Assembly: GCA_900177435.1 (NCBI GenBank)
Contig: FXAI01000002.1
Span: forward strand, 332,386-396,385
Direction: 5' to 3'
Length of the DNA stretch: 64,000 bases
Source: Alteromonadaceae bacterium Bs31
GTDB lineage: Bacteria > Pseudomonadota > Gammaproteobacteria > Pseudomonadales > Cellvibrionaceae
Under the pieces are notes generated by a model. It was not told the DNA's origin and ran no database searches. It saw only the letters and a program-made list of their open reading frames with translations. Below, piece by piece: positions 26,170 to 35,328 of the stretch. Numbering within the stretch: position 1 is the stretch's first letter; every line of letters starts with the position of its first letter. Made by a program: the position numbers and the translations under genes.

Positions 26170-28503
26170 CTATGTGTCGGGCAGGGCCGGGATCTCAGCC
26201 AGTTCACCAAGGCTTTCCCAGTTTTTTAAGTTGCGCAATTGTGCTTTTTTACGTTGTTCGAACATCTTAAAAACAGCTTGAAAATCGGCATCGTATTTTA
26301 AAGCTTCGTAGACTGTTATCACCTTTTCATAAGCGATATCCTTGCCGACAAAATTAATATATTTACCTTGCTCGGCGTATGTTTGCAGTGCTTCGATAGC
26401 TTTTTTATTGTTTCCCGCAATTACCCAATACAAGGCTAGGTTTTCCATATACCAATCAACGGCTGTTCCGCCTTGTGGAATAAATACCGCTGCTCGCGCC
26501 AATAGTTTCTTTGCTTTTTCGTTTTGGCCCGCGGCCAGCAAACATTCGGCATAGCCGGTTGCATAGCTGAACAATGTGGCGTCGATGGGAATGTCATTGT
26601 TATCCAGCTCTGGCACGGTATCACTGTACCGCTTTAGCGCTTTCAGCAAATCCCCGTTTTTAATGTCGCGTTGAGCGAGCGCATAAAAACTCATGGATGC
26701 ATTGGAGGCCTTGCTGAAGCGAACTTTTTTGTAGTGCTCAAAAGCATTAGCCATGTTGCCCCTGGCCCTCGCTAGCTGAGCGCCATAATAGGGGTGTGCA
26801 TTTTTATCCTTCGAAAGATCGAGTGTGCGTTGAGCCCAGAATATAAGACCTTCCTTGTCACCCAATAGCTGATGGCTGTCTGCGAGTCGCCAGGCAATAG
26901 TTGGGCTGCGTGGATTTACCTCTGCGGCTCTTCGGTGGCTTTTAATGGCCAAATCGTCTTTGCTGAACCCCCATGAATACAAGGTACCTAAAGAAGAATG
27001 AGCGTCAGCAAATTCCGGGTGGCTGGCCACGAGGTTTTCTAAAACTGCCAGGGCCTCGTCGTTTCGCCCTTCGCTCATCATGGTTTCGCCAAGTTGTTTT
27101 GCTGTGCCGAGGTCACTTGGGTTGAGCTCGATAGCGCGTTGGTAGAGTTCTATGGCTCTTGGGCCATTGCGCAAATCCCAATTTAGCATTTCCGCATAAC
27201 TGCTCAAGGCGCCGATATCGTTGGGGTTTAGTGCTATCGCTTTCTTAAAAGCCATCTCTGCAGCGGAAAAATGCCCTTGGTAACGCATTAGTCGCCCTAA
27301 GGCCGTATGTGCTCTGCTTGACGAGCTATCCAGCGCCAGTGCTTTCAACACGTAGGCTTCGGCTTTTCTGGTTTGTTTTTCTCGTGATTCGCTGTATTCC
27401 CAGATCTCGGCCAAATAAGCCAGCGCAACTTCTGCATAGGCCTTGCTAAACTCGGGGTCTATCGCAATGGCTTTTTTAAGATGTTCAATGGCCTGCGTAT
27501 GCCCCTCGGGCGTTGCCAAATGTTGGCTTGCCTTGGCTTTAAACCATTCTTCCAATGCGGCCATGCTGTGAGTTGGCAAGCGTTCAGTAACCGCGTTTGC
27601 CTGTGGTGATAATACAACTCTAAGCTCCTCCGCCACTTTTTGTGCAATTTCTGTTTGGATCGTAAAAACGTTCTCCACGCTCAGTGTTCGCGTATAGGTT
27701 TCTGCCCACAGGTATTCCTCGGTTTTGGCGTCTATAAGCTGTGCATTAATTCGAATTTTATTGCCAGCCCGTTGTACGCCACCCAACAGTACTTTGTTGA
27801 CATTGAGCTCTTTAGCAATGGCCTGAGTGTTTAATTGGGTGTTTCGATAGGAGAGTACGGAGGCGCTGGATATAGTTTTTATAGTGCTGATTTTAGAGAT
27901 TTGAGTAAGTAGGTCGTCATGAACCCCATCGGTAAAAAACTGATCGTCGGTCATTTGGCTACGATTGGTAAAAGGCAGCACCGCTAAAAAATGTTGAGAC
28001 TGGGTTTGGGCTGGGCCACTTTGGACGGGCTCACGGGTCTGGTGGCTTAGCCCATAAGCGAGCAATAGGAATACAACAATGAGTGCAGAGCCCAGGGCGT
28101 ACTTTGCAGAGGGATTTAGGCTTTTTGAACGGGTGAGGGCTTCTCGCGGTTTATTTGGTGCTACCGAAGTCTCAGGCTGCGTAAGTGCTGTGCCCGACTC
28201 CTTCACGCTGGCAATAAATTGATAGCCGCGCCCCCGCACTGTTTTGATAATAGCTTGTCGTTCACCATCATCACCCAGCAGAGCGCGGGCCGCTTTTATG
28301 TGATTACTCAGAGTGGCATCACTTACCACTCTGTCGGTCCAGAGATCATCGAAGATTTGCTGGCGGGTGTTCAGCCTGTCTCTGTGTTTTATCAGATACA
28401 CGATAAGGTCGAATACCTGAGGTTCCACCGGGCTGGGGCTGCCCTTAACTAGCAGCGTAAAGTTACTGGTATTTACCTCTATAGAGTTAAATGTATAAAT
28501 CAT
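26170..28503 (-). CDS. CadC-like transcriptional regulator with tetratricopeptide repeats
   Basis: 777 residues. Residues 1-100 are a winged helix of the OmpR/ToxR type (QVFDLIVYLIKHRDRLNTRQ, then TLSNHIKAARALLGDDG and IKTVRGRGYQF). A single helix at about 135-153 crosses the membrane. Residues about 170-300 resemble the TolB N-terminal/FlgO-like domain (FLAVLPFTNRS, then NVNKVLLGGVQRAGNKIRIN). From about 325 on there are roughly eight to ten tetratricopeptide repeats. Regulators built this way bind DNA directly from the membrane and sense through the periplasmic part. The signal and targets are unknown. No clear ribosome-binding site. Confidence 0.9.
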   Translation of the reverse strand: MIYTFNSIEVNTSNFTLLVKGSPSPVEPQVFDLIVYLIKHRDRLNTRQQIFDDLWTDRVVSDATLSNHIKAARALLGDDGERQAIIKTVRGRGYQFIASVKESGTALTQPETSVAPNKPREALTRSKSLNPSAKYALGSALIVVFLLLAYGLSHQTREPVQSGPAQTQSQHFLAVLPFTNRSQMTDDQFFTDGVHDDLLTQISKISTIKTISSASVLSYRNTQLNTQAIAKELNVNKVLLGGVQRAGNKIRINAQLIDAKTEEYLWAETYTRTLSVENVFTIQTEIAQKVAEELRVVLSPQANAVTERLPTHSMAALEEWFKAKASQHLATPEGHTQAIEHLKKAIAIDPEFSKAYAEVALAYLAEIWEYSESREKQTRKAEAYVLKALALDSSSSRAHTALGRLMRYQGHFSAAEMAFKKAIALNPNDIGALSSYAEMLNWDLRNGPRAIELYQRAIELNPSDLGTAKQLGETMMSEGRNDEALAVLENLVASHPEFADAHSSLGTLYSWGFSKDDLAIKSHRRAAEVNPRSPTIAWRLADSHQLLGDKEGLIFWAQRTLDLSKDKNAHPYYGAQLARARGNMANAFEHYKKVRFSKASNASMSFYALAQRDIKNGDLLKALKRYSDTVPELDNNDIPIDATLFSYATGYAECLLAAGQNEKAKKLLARAAVFIPQGGTAVDWYMENLALYWVIAGNNKKAIEALQTYAEQGKYINFVGKDIAYEKVITVYEALKYDADFQAVFKMFEQRKKAQLRNLKNWESLGELAEIPALPDT

Positions 28504-28794
28504 GGTGACCGTGCTGCATAGGCAAAAAGATAGCGAGGATCTTTACACAAAAGATAAGCAATGAGTACTGCACGCTGCTTATTTTCTATGCTCAAGCTTC
28601 AGTTGAGCATTCTCACAGCTTGAGACGCATAAGGGAGCACGCAACTATCGGCTTGTAAGTATTAGTGCCCAAGGATGTGCTTATATACAGGTACAAGGCA
28701 AAACAGCAGAAACTCGCCCGAGACCAGCGCTAGTTTATAAGCCATGAGAGGCCGATAGCGTGTGAGCCAGGGTGATAAGGCTAAAGCCCCTGCA

Positions 28795-29700
28795 TTACAA
28801 CTTTCTTAGCTTTTTATCGGAGAAAAAAGGAAGCGCTAACTGAGTAAATATGGATAGGGGTTTGCCGGAGCCACTGCCCACATTATCAACTTCCGGTTTT
28901 GAAGAGAAGGTGCCAAAAACCCGATCCCACAAGATAACTGCGCAGCCGTAGTTTGTGTTGCTTTCGTGGTAATCGAGAGAATGGTGTAATTGATGCGATT
29001 CTGCAGTAGTGAACACCCAGCCAAACACGCCGGCCCTTAAGGGTAAATTTGCGTGATTAAGGTGAACTGTTGTGACCTTAAACATCACCGCTACTGCAAC
29101 AACGTGTTCACTGGCCCCCAGCAAACTGAAGATAGCCGCCAGGCCCACGTTCAAGCCAATAAATTCCAGTGGGTGGGTGCGATCGCAGCGGCCTACGCTT
29201 ATTTTTGAAATATGGTGATGGGTGGCATGCATGCGCCAAAAGAACAAAAAGCGATGCTGTAAACGGTGCAGCCAATAGGTGATAAATTCGGCCGCTAGTA
29301 TTACCACTAAAGCCATGAGCACCAGCCCGCTAACTGATTTTGCCTGTAATGAAAATGTAAGCCCGATGGTGTCACGAAGCGAAGCAAACAGGGCGCCAAT
29401 AGTTGGGTCGTAATATTTCGAGTATAAGGGCACCCATAAGAGGAAAGTGGCCAGTACCCAAAACGTATCTCGGGCTAAATCTGTAAGGTCCAAATTCCAG
29501 TCTTCACGACGCGGCATAAGCCACTCTGCCACCAGCAACACAGGAAAGGACAGCCATAATACCAGGGTAAAAAGTACCCAGGGATCTATCCAGCCTGAGA
29601 GGCAGGCGCTTGCACTGAGTGCGCAGAAGCCCAGTACAAAAATAGGCTGCGGCAAAGACCACAAGAAACGGTTTAAGGCTGTCTGGCTATTAGCGAGCAT
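28795..29700 (-). CDS. sterol desaturase/fatty acid hydroxylase-like membrane protein
   Basis: 301 residues, four to five helices. The di-iron histidine boxes are complete: YWLHRLQHR, HATHHH and SHQLHHS, plus the NTNYG segment. This family uses O2 to hydroxylate or desaturate lipids in the inner membrane. AGGAAAG precedes the ATG by five bases. The neighbours do not name the substrate. Confidence 0.85.
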   Translation of the reverse strand: MLANSQTALNRFLWSLPQPIFVLGFCALSASACLSGWIDPWVLFTLVLWLSFPVLLVAEWLMPRREDWNLDLTDLARDTFWVLATFLLWVPLYSKYYDPTIGALFASLRDTIGLTFSLQAKSVSGLVLMALVVILAAEFITYWLHRLQHRFLFFWRMHATHHHISKISVGRCDRTHPLEFIGLNVGLAAIFSLLGASEHVVAVAVMFKVTTVHLNHANLPLRAGVFGWVFTTAESHQLHHSLDYHESNTNYGCAVILWDRVFGTFSSKPEVDNVGSGSGKPLSIFTQLALPFFSDKKLRKL

Positions 29701-30311
29701 GTTTACTTTCCTGTGTAGAATATTGATTGCTTGAGGCCCCTAGGCACATCACCCCTATGGGTACCCAGTACTTTCAGGCACTGCCATTGTTGCGCTATAG
29801 CGAATTACGAGCGTAGTGGGAGCCTAATAATTGGCTAATGCTTTAATAAAAAATGGGTGACGTAAGAGCTGAGCTTGTTGTGGCAGGCCTGTGCAAAGAC
29901 GGGCGAGCAGGTGTTGGATGAGAGCCTTGCGCTCAAGTAGTTCTAGTTAGGTGTTATGGCTAGTAGCTTCTATGACTAGTAGCTTCTATGACTAGTAGCT
30001 TTTGTGTTTGAGCCGCGTTCATAAACCTAAGTAAAAATAGGTAATTTCCTCTATTAGCGGCTATCTCCCCAGTGTTTGAAAGTGGTTGCCTTAGTGACTG
30101 ACGGGGGTAATATGCCGTACTCAGGCCTCCTTTTTCGCTGTTAGCTGCAGCCCGCTTTAGGCGCCAGCCACTGCGCGCAGCTAAGGCTATCAAGCAAACA
30201 GACGTAGCATGTTATCCACTTAAGCCTTCGATTTCGGGTACAAAATGGTGCATTAGGGCGGAGTGCTGAGAGTTGTCTTTGATTTTACTAAGCGTATAAA
30301 TAGGTGAAAGC
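29701..30311. other. intergenic region with a 16-base tandem repeat
   Basis: About 610 bases. It holds three copies of a 16-base unit (29958-30005). A frame on the minus strand of about 77 codons (29960-30193) covers the repeat and has no ribosome-binding site or family resemblance, so I do not call it a gene. Confidence 0.5.
29958..30005. repeat. three tandem copies of a 16-base unit
   Basis: GACTAGTAGCTTCTAT is repeated at 29958 (with GG for GA), 29974 and 29990 (last copy diverged at its end). It contains CTAGTAG in each copy. Confidence 0.85.
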
Positions 30312-30503
30312 ATGAATAAAAAAATAATTGGAGTAATTCTAATCGTGGTGGGTATTGCACTGGCATTCTGGGGTTACGACGTTTACGGTTCGGCGGGCTC
30401 GAAACTGGGCCGTGTGATTAGTGGAGATACACCAATAGAGGCGTGGCTTGGGATGGTTGGTGGCGCCATTTGTATAATTTTGGGTGCTTTGAGGCTTAAA
30501 TAA
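30312..30503 (+). CDS. DUF3185 small membrane protein
   Basis: 63 residues with two helices (about 4-22 and 44-60) and the loop GYDVYGSAGSKLGRVISGDTP. This matches the small DUF3185 family of Gram-negative inner-membrane proteins, of unknown role. AGGTG lies before the ATG. A short stand-alone gene between the tandem repeat and the SDR gene. Confidence 0.75.
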   Translation: MNKKIIGVILIVVGIALAFWGYDVYGSAGSKLGRVISGDTPIEAWLGMVGGAICIILGALRLK

Positions 30504-30683
30504 TTATAAATATAATTTTGTGTTTATTGTTCTTCATTTCGGGGATGGTTCATGCCTTGTGGGTGTTTACCAAATAGATGTGAAACGCTTGGGGGCTGGC
30601 AGAGGTATATGGCCGAAAATTTAGATGTGGTGTAGATAGCTGACCAAGGTGCAGTAGTCAATTCCAGTTAACTGGGGAGAGAT

Positions 30684-31352
30684 ATGAGTAAAGTAGTTGT
30701 TATTACCGGTGCCAATAGAGGTATTGGCTTGGAGTTTGCGAAACAGTTTCGTGCGGCAGGTGATCACGTTATTGCGCTGTGTAGAACCCGCTCTAAGGCG
30801 CTGGAAGACATTGGCGGTATTGAAATTTATAGCGGTATTGAGCTTACGGATGCGAATATAGTTGCCAAGCTACCGGAGACAATTAATCGTACAGCTATTG
30901 ATTTGCTGATTTTAAATGCAGGTATTCTGCACAGCGATTCTTTCGGTGCTATTAACTTCGACGCACTGGAAAAACAATTTTCAGTGAACGCCGTAGCACC
31001 ACTGCGTGTAACCGAGTCATTACGCGACTGTTTTACTAGCAAGGCCAAGCTGGCTCTTATAACAAGTCGCATGGGATCGATGGGCGACAACACGTCAGGC
31101 AGTACTTATGGCTATAGAATGTCGAAAGCTGCTCTCAATGCCGCCGGGAAATCCTTAGCGCATGATCTAAAACCCCAGGGTGTCGCGGTTGGCATCTTTC
31201 ACCCAGGTTGGGTGAAAACCGAAATGGTTAACTACAGTGGTCTTTTGGAGGCCAGTGAATCTGCAGCATTACTGCGCCAGCGCATAGAAGAACTTAATAC
31301 TGAAAACGCGGGGCGCTTTATTCATGCTGATGGAAGCGAGTTACCTTGGTAA
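30684..31352 (+). CDS. short-chain dehydrogenase/reductase
   Basis: 222 residues. TGANRGIG (8-15) binds NAD(P), LLILNAGIL is the conserved NAG element, and the catalytic Ser128, Tyr144 and Lys148 (ITSRMGS, YGYRMSK) are all present. Classical SDRs are usually about 250 residues; this one ends early after GWVKTEMV. GGGGAG lies just before the ATG. The substrate is unknown. Confidence 0.9.
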   Translation: MSKVVVITGANRGIGLEFAKQFRAAGDHVIALCRTRSKALEDIGGIEIYSGIELTDANIVAKLPETINRTAIDLLILNAGILHSDSFGAINFDALEKQFSVNAVAPLRVTESLRDCFTSKAKLALITSRMGSMGDNTSGSTYGYRMSKAALNAAGKSLAHDLKPQGVAVGIFHPGWVKTEMVNYSGLLEASESAALLRQRIEELNTENAGRFIHADGSELPW

Positions 31353-31514
31353 GTGAGCGTATTTATAAAGAAACTGCGCCTCACTAATCAATAAACTGTG
31401 AAAGTTCTGTGTGGGCCCACTGCTAGCTGGTCTGCGATTTTGATATCTCAGCATTCACATTAGCCTAGGTTTTTTACGGAAAGCCTGGGATAAACTATTT
31501 ATACGGCAAAAGAA

Positions 31515-31540
31515 AAGGGCATAGTGTTACCTATACCCTT
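31515..31540 (-). terminator. terminator of the M19-like gene
   Basis: AAGGGCATAG and CTATACCCTT pair with one mismatch around a six-base loop. On the minus strand a TTTTCTTTT stretch follows. It lies 27 bases past the stop of the minus-strand gene. Confidence 0.7.
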
Positions 31541-31566
31541 CACGATAAGGAAATCACCAATAGTGC

Positions 31567-32808
31567 TTATCGAGTCCCATACTTTTTCATAAACTCTTTA
31601 CGTATTTCTACACGCTCTTGGTATTCTTTGTCCCATTTACCTTTCGGGGCGTTTTCCCATACTTGTTGATAAACGCGCATTTTATTGCCGCCATATATTT
31701 TGGCTAGTTGCTCGTTGGTATAGCCACGCTTCCAGAGTTCGTCGGTAACCGCAGCTAGAATTCTAGCCAGTGGTGCCGAGTCTGATGCGCCTTTATTAAA
31801 GGCGTCAATCATATAGCCGCCGTCGGCATACAAGGCGGCATTTTTCTTGGCAAATTCGACAACCAGAGAAACGTCAAACATGTCGTCGGTGGCGATGCCT
31901 ACATAGTCTTCGCCCAACAATTTTACATAGTAGTCTATCATGTCGGCAGCTTGTTTTGGGCTCAGGTCGTCGGGCCATATTCCGTCAACCATCCATTCGG
32001 TAAAAGTTGGCGATACATAGCCACCGCTCTTTTTAACGCGCAGTACTTCATCATCTGTCACATTGCGATAGCAGCCTTTAGGCGTGGCATTTTTCTCGTT
32101 TTTGTACAAGCCGGCAGGTAGAGAATGTGTGAAAACGTAGGGTACGCCGGGGTAGTTTTTATCCATGTGGTCCATGGCGTCCATTGCGGTTTGTTTGCCT
32201 GTGTGGCTAAGGTCCAGCAGAATACCGTACTTAACCATTTCGTCGATAACCGCACGGCCCCATTCGGAAAGGCCGTCGTCACGTCCATTGTAAGCAGCAA
32301 GTGAACCGGAACCGGTGCGGAAACGGTCATTGTAGGCGATAATCATGCTCACAATACCCATTTCTTTAAGGGCCGCCATGCGAGACAGGTCCTCTTCAAG
32401 AATTGTGGCGGTTTGAGAATTCCAGATAACTGCCGTTTTTCCATATAGGTGAGCGGCTTCAATGTCGCGTGTGGATCTGACGAAAATATACTTATCTGGC
32501 TCTTCTGCCATTGCTGCTCTATGGGCATGGTGCTGTTCTATCAGGTGGTCCCAATTCATGGCGGCGGCGCTCAAGGTGATCTCGTGCCCGGTTACGCCAG
32601 CGTCGCGTGCTTCTTGATAGTACTGGAGAAGTTGTTCGTTTTTAGTCCAGCCGGTGCCATAGGGGCTGGCCATCATGCCGATAACGATGGTGTCTTTTAC
32701 AAACTTTTTTGCATCCTTTGAAGCTGGCCACTTTTTGGCATCGAGGCTAGCATTACAAAAACTACTGGCGAGTAAAAGCATTAAAAATGCGAAGGCGCTG
32801 TTTTTCAT
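31567..32808 (-). CDS. secreted M19 (membrane dipeptidase)-like protein with missing metal ligands
   Basis: 413 residues with a signal peptide (about 1-20, ending in FCNA). The M19 fold is seen in the LLDLSHTGKQTAMDAMDHM strand-helix with its His, the YVFTHSLPAG second His, and GIATDDMF near the C-terminal Asp. But the N-terminal HxD motif (usually HNDLP) reads VIGMMASPY, and the bridging Glu motif (EGG) reads VIWNSQTA. So two or three of the usual zinc ligands are absent, and dipeptidase activity with a normal two-zinc centre is doubtful. AGGGAA precedes the ATG. Next to it lies a decayed amidohydrolase fragment. Confidence 0.8.
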   Translation of the reverse strand: MKNSAFAFLMLLLASSFCNASLDAKKWPASKDAKKFVKDTIVIGMMASPYGTGWTKNEQLLQYYQEARDAGVTGHEITLSAAAMNWDHLIEQHHAHRAAMAEEPDKYIFVRSTRDIEAAHLYGKTAVIWNSQTATILEEDLSRMAALKEMGIVSMIIAYNDRFRTGSGSLAAYNGRDDGLSEWGRAVIDEMVKYGILLDLSHTGKQTAMDAMDHMDKNYPGVPYVFTHSLPAGLYKNEKNATPKGCYRNVTDDEVLRVKKSGGYVSPTFTEWMVDGIWPDDLSPKQAADMIDYYVKLLGEDYVGIATDDMFDVSLVVEFAKKNAALYADGGYMIDAFNKGASDSAPLARILAAVTDELWKRGYTNEQLAKIYGGNKMRVYQQVWENAPKGKWDKEYQERVEIRKEFMKKYGTR

Positions 32809-33111
32809 GGTGAATTCCCTGAATCTTATTCGGTGATTAATATGAGTATCGGCTACCGGCGTGAGGCACAGGTTATTGTGCTAAAGATACAATTACAAAG
32901 CCATTTTAACAAACCTGTTATGCTCAAACTAATCATTTAAGCTTACCTCTAGCAAAAATACAAATAAAGGCGCCAATGTTTGATTTGCACTTAATAAAAA
33001 TCTCCCACGCTCTACCCATTCTTAGGCTGTTGAACAACTTCGGATCGCCCTTAGGAAGCGCTGCAAGACATTCACACCGGTCTTTGGAAGGGGGGATTAT
33101 AGCTGTACGCG

Positions 33112-33327
33112 TTGTGGCGCTTAATTGATTTAAGCGCCCAACAGAATCGAATGCCTTTGTTTGGTTATCATTGTGAGCCGTCCTATCCTATTCGGTCACT
33201 GGCAGATATTGGAGGAGAGCTATTCTGCTGTGCTGTAGATCTTCACCCTTTGCTTAGGCTCTTCATAGAAGAAACACAGAAGGCCCGAGTTCTAAAATCA
33301 AGTGCACCACCGTATCCTGTAGACTAG
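33112..33327 (+). pseudogene. possible IS66-type transposase remnant
   Basis: A frame of 71 codons reads NRMPLFGYHCEPSYPIRSLA, then DLHPLLRLFIEETQKARVLK and a few more residues before TAG. The order 'PL(F/Y)...L...L..PL......L....VL....P...V' is that of the middle of IS66 TnpC (LPLYRQE...LLRPL...L...LL.SPVLHADETPV.V). There are only about 70 residues and no ends, so this is a tentative match to a broken element. Confidence 0.3.
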
Positions 33328-33347
33328 AAACACACTACTTTTATCAG

Positions 33348-33545
33348 GTGGATCAACTACATGAGCTACTCGCACCTTAACAGGCAAGAAAGAACCCTTA
33401 TAAAGAAGGAACCTTAGGCACCATTAAAGAGGGTGGCTACGCCGATATGATTCTTGTGGATGGTAACCCATTAGAAGATATAACCGTTCTGAATGACTAT
33501 GCTGACAAGTTTAAGGTGATTGTTAAAGACGGTAAAATTTGGTAA
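33348..33545 (+). pseudogene. 3' remnant of an amidohydrolase gene
   Basis: From 33390 to the TAA at 33543-33545 the frame reads KNPYKEGTLGTIKEGGYADM, then ILVDGNPLEDITV and VIVKDGKIW. This is the well-known C-terminal end of imidazolonepropionase-like and other amidohydrolases (GxIxxGxxADLxLVDGNPLxD...VxKDGKIV). Immediately upstream in the same frame, ELLAP is followed by a TAA where the family has 'ELLALTGK', so it is broken. No N-terminal part is found. Confidence 0.8.
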
Positions 33546-33574
33546 AACACCTTATAAAAAATATTAGGGTCGAT

Positions 33575-33603
33575 AAGGGGCTGCAGTCGTAGCCCCTTTT
33601 TTT
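33575..33603 (+). terminator. strong rho-independent terminator
   Basis: AAGGGGCT and AGCCCCTT form a perfect 8-bp stem around an eight-base loop, followed by a run of seven T. It lies 30 bases past the stop of the amidohydrolase remnant and is probably that lost gene's own terminator, still intact. Confidence 0.85.
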
Positions 33604-33731
33604 GATGGACGAGCTTGTACATCGCTTTATAATCATTAGTTTTCTATTCTTTCTTTAGCGTTTTAGGAAAGATAGATACAGTGTCCCACATGATTGATCA
33701 ATGAAATTACCAGTATTTTGATAGGGAAACC

Positions 33732-34934
33732 ATGAAAATGACCACCCCAACGACCCAATTACTCTGCTTTAGCTTTTTAGTAATGACGCTCTCTGTACCT
33801 TTGAGCGCCGAGGAAAATAAGCAAGCAGGTTTTGGAAGCCCAGACACCGTTGACAACCAAATTGATAAAGATGGAAAAGGCCGAGATCAATCTGCAAAAG
33901 ATAGCCTTGCCGAGAAAGGCATTAAGCTCGCGCTTGACTATTCATTTGTAGGGCTTGGCGCTAACGATACCTTGCCGGGCGCAGATGATACCTCCGGTGG
34001 TGGAATGTTACGTTTATATGGTAGCTGGGATGCAGTTAATCGGGGAGAAAATAATGTAGGCGGCTTGGTTTGGAAGCTTGAGCACCGGCATGCTTACACC
34101 GATACTGCGCCAAAATATTTTATGTTTGATGCGGGTGGTTTGGGTTTGATTACACCGCCGTTTAGCGACGAAGGTACGCGGCTAACAAACCTTTACTGGC
34201 GTCAGCGATTCAACGATGGTAATTCCATTGTTACAGCTGGGCTATTGGATGCAACCGATCATTTTGATGTATATGCACTGGCGAGCCCCTGGACTGGTTT
34301 TATGAATTTTGCGTTTAGTACTGGCTCTACCACAGTAGCTCTGCCAGGCGATGCGGCATTTGGCGTTGCCGCTGGTACCATGTTAAGTGATAAAGTTTTT
34401 TTAATTGGTGGTATTACAGATATGGAATCTGATCCAACTAAACCGCTAGAGAGTGTTAGCCGGTTTTTTGAAGATGGCCACCACTTTAAATCCGTTGAGC
34501 TGGGTTGGACAAAAAATAAAGATAGTATCTATACCGATAACATCCACCTGAGTTTGTGGCAGGCCGATGAAAGTGAGATGCAAGGCTCAACAAAAGGCCA
34601 TGGCGCGGTAGTGTCCTTTTCCCGAATGCTTGGCCCGTGGTTGCCTTTTGTGCGGGCGGGTGTAAGCGAGGATGCTGGCGCACTTTCAGAAAAATCTCTC
34701 AGCACCGGTTTTGGTTACTATGGTTTGGGTGGTAAGTCTAATAATTTAGGTGCGGCAATTAACTGGGCAGATACGGGCGACAAGGACCAGATTACGGCGG
34801 AAATATTTTACCTGATCAAGCCCTTGCCTTGGCTAGAGATTACGCCTGATATACAAATTGTACAAAACCCGGCTTTGCATCCCGAGGAAAACCAGTTAAT
34901 TATCATTGGCCTGCGTGGGCGACTTATTTGGTAG
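33732..34934 (+). CDS. OprB-type carbohydrate-selective porin family protein
   Basis: 400 residues with a signal peptide (about 1-26, ending in PLSA). The body is a beta barrel with aromatic-rich strands: 'GIKLALDYSFVGLG', 'GMLRLYGSWDAVN', the GGLVWKLEHRHAY strand, and a final GLRGRLIW with Trp at the C-terminus, a sorting signal for outer-membrane proteins. The order and length fit the OprB family, which in pseudomonads takes up sugars. An AGGGAA lies before the ATG. Sugar uptake is inferred from the family only. Confidence 0.75.
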   Translation: MKMTTPTTQLLCFSFLVMTLSVPLSAEENKQAGFGSPDTVDNQIDKDGKGRDQSAKDSLAEKGIKLALDYSFVGLGANDTLPGADDTSGGGMLRLYGSWDAVNRGENNVGGLVWKLEHRHAYTDTAPKYFMFDAGGLGLITPPFSDEGTRLTNLYWRQRFNDGNSIVTAGLLDATDHFDVYALASPWTGFMNFAFSTGSTTVALPGDAAFGVAAGTMLSDKVFLIGGITDMESDPTKPLESVSRFFEDGHHFKSVELGWTKNKDSIYTDNIHLSLWQADESEMQGSTKGHGAVVSFSRMLGPWLPFVRAGVSEDAGALSEKSLSTGFGYYGLGGKSNNLGAAINWADTGDKDQITAEIFYLIKPLPWLEITPDIQIVQNPALHPEENQLIIIGLRGRLIW

Positions 34935-35328
34935 TAGCAGAAACATCTGAAAGCCGAGCTGATCCATAGATTTTTTGAGCGTAGCGCGAGCTTTGTTCAA
35001 TGATGAAACCTAATACAAGTGGTGGAACTGCTGCGCGACTATTACCGATTAGCTAAACCAGTGTTATAGCAAAGCGGCGTCTGTAAAGGCTCAGTAAAAA
35101 ATCCAGTAGCAGTGCACTTTCAATACCCTTCGATGATTAAGGCGCGATGCCAGCAGGAATTAGCCTAGTAAAAAAATATATTCTCCCATTGTTAGCGTGT
35201 GCTGTTCCCCTATTACATCTTTCTCCGGGAACTACGACCTGAAGTACTGCTGGGTTGCTGAGGAAATGGGCGTATCATATTCCGGTATAAACTGTACAAC
35301 GCCAACTTACACAGCATTACAGGTTGAT
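34935..35328. other. intergenic region, nothing recognised
   Basis: About 390 bases between the porin and a broken secreted-protein gene. The reading frame that ends in that gene is open back to 35197, but it lacks a ribosome-binding site and does not look like a protein. Confidence 0.4.

Larger units (their letters stand above)
32809..33731. other. region of decayed genes
   Basis: About 920 bases between the M19-like start and the OprB-like start, without an intact gene. It carries fragments of at least one and perhaps two former genes and ends in a strong terminator at 33575. Confidence 0.6.
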
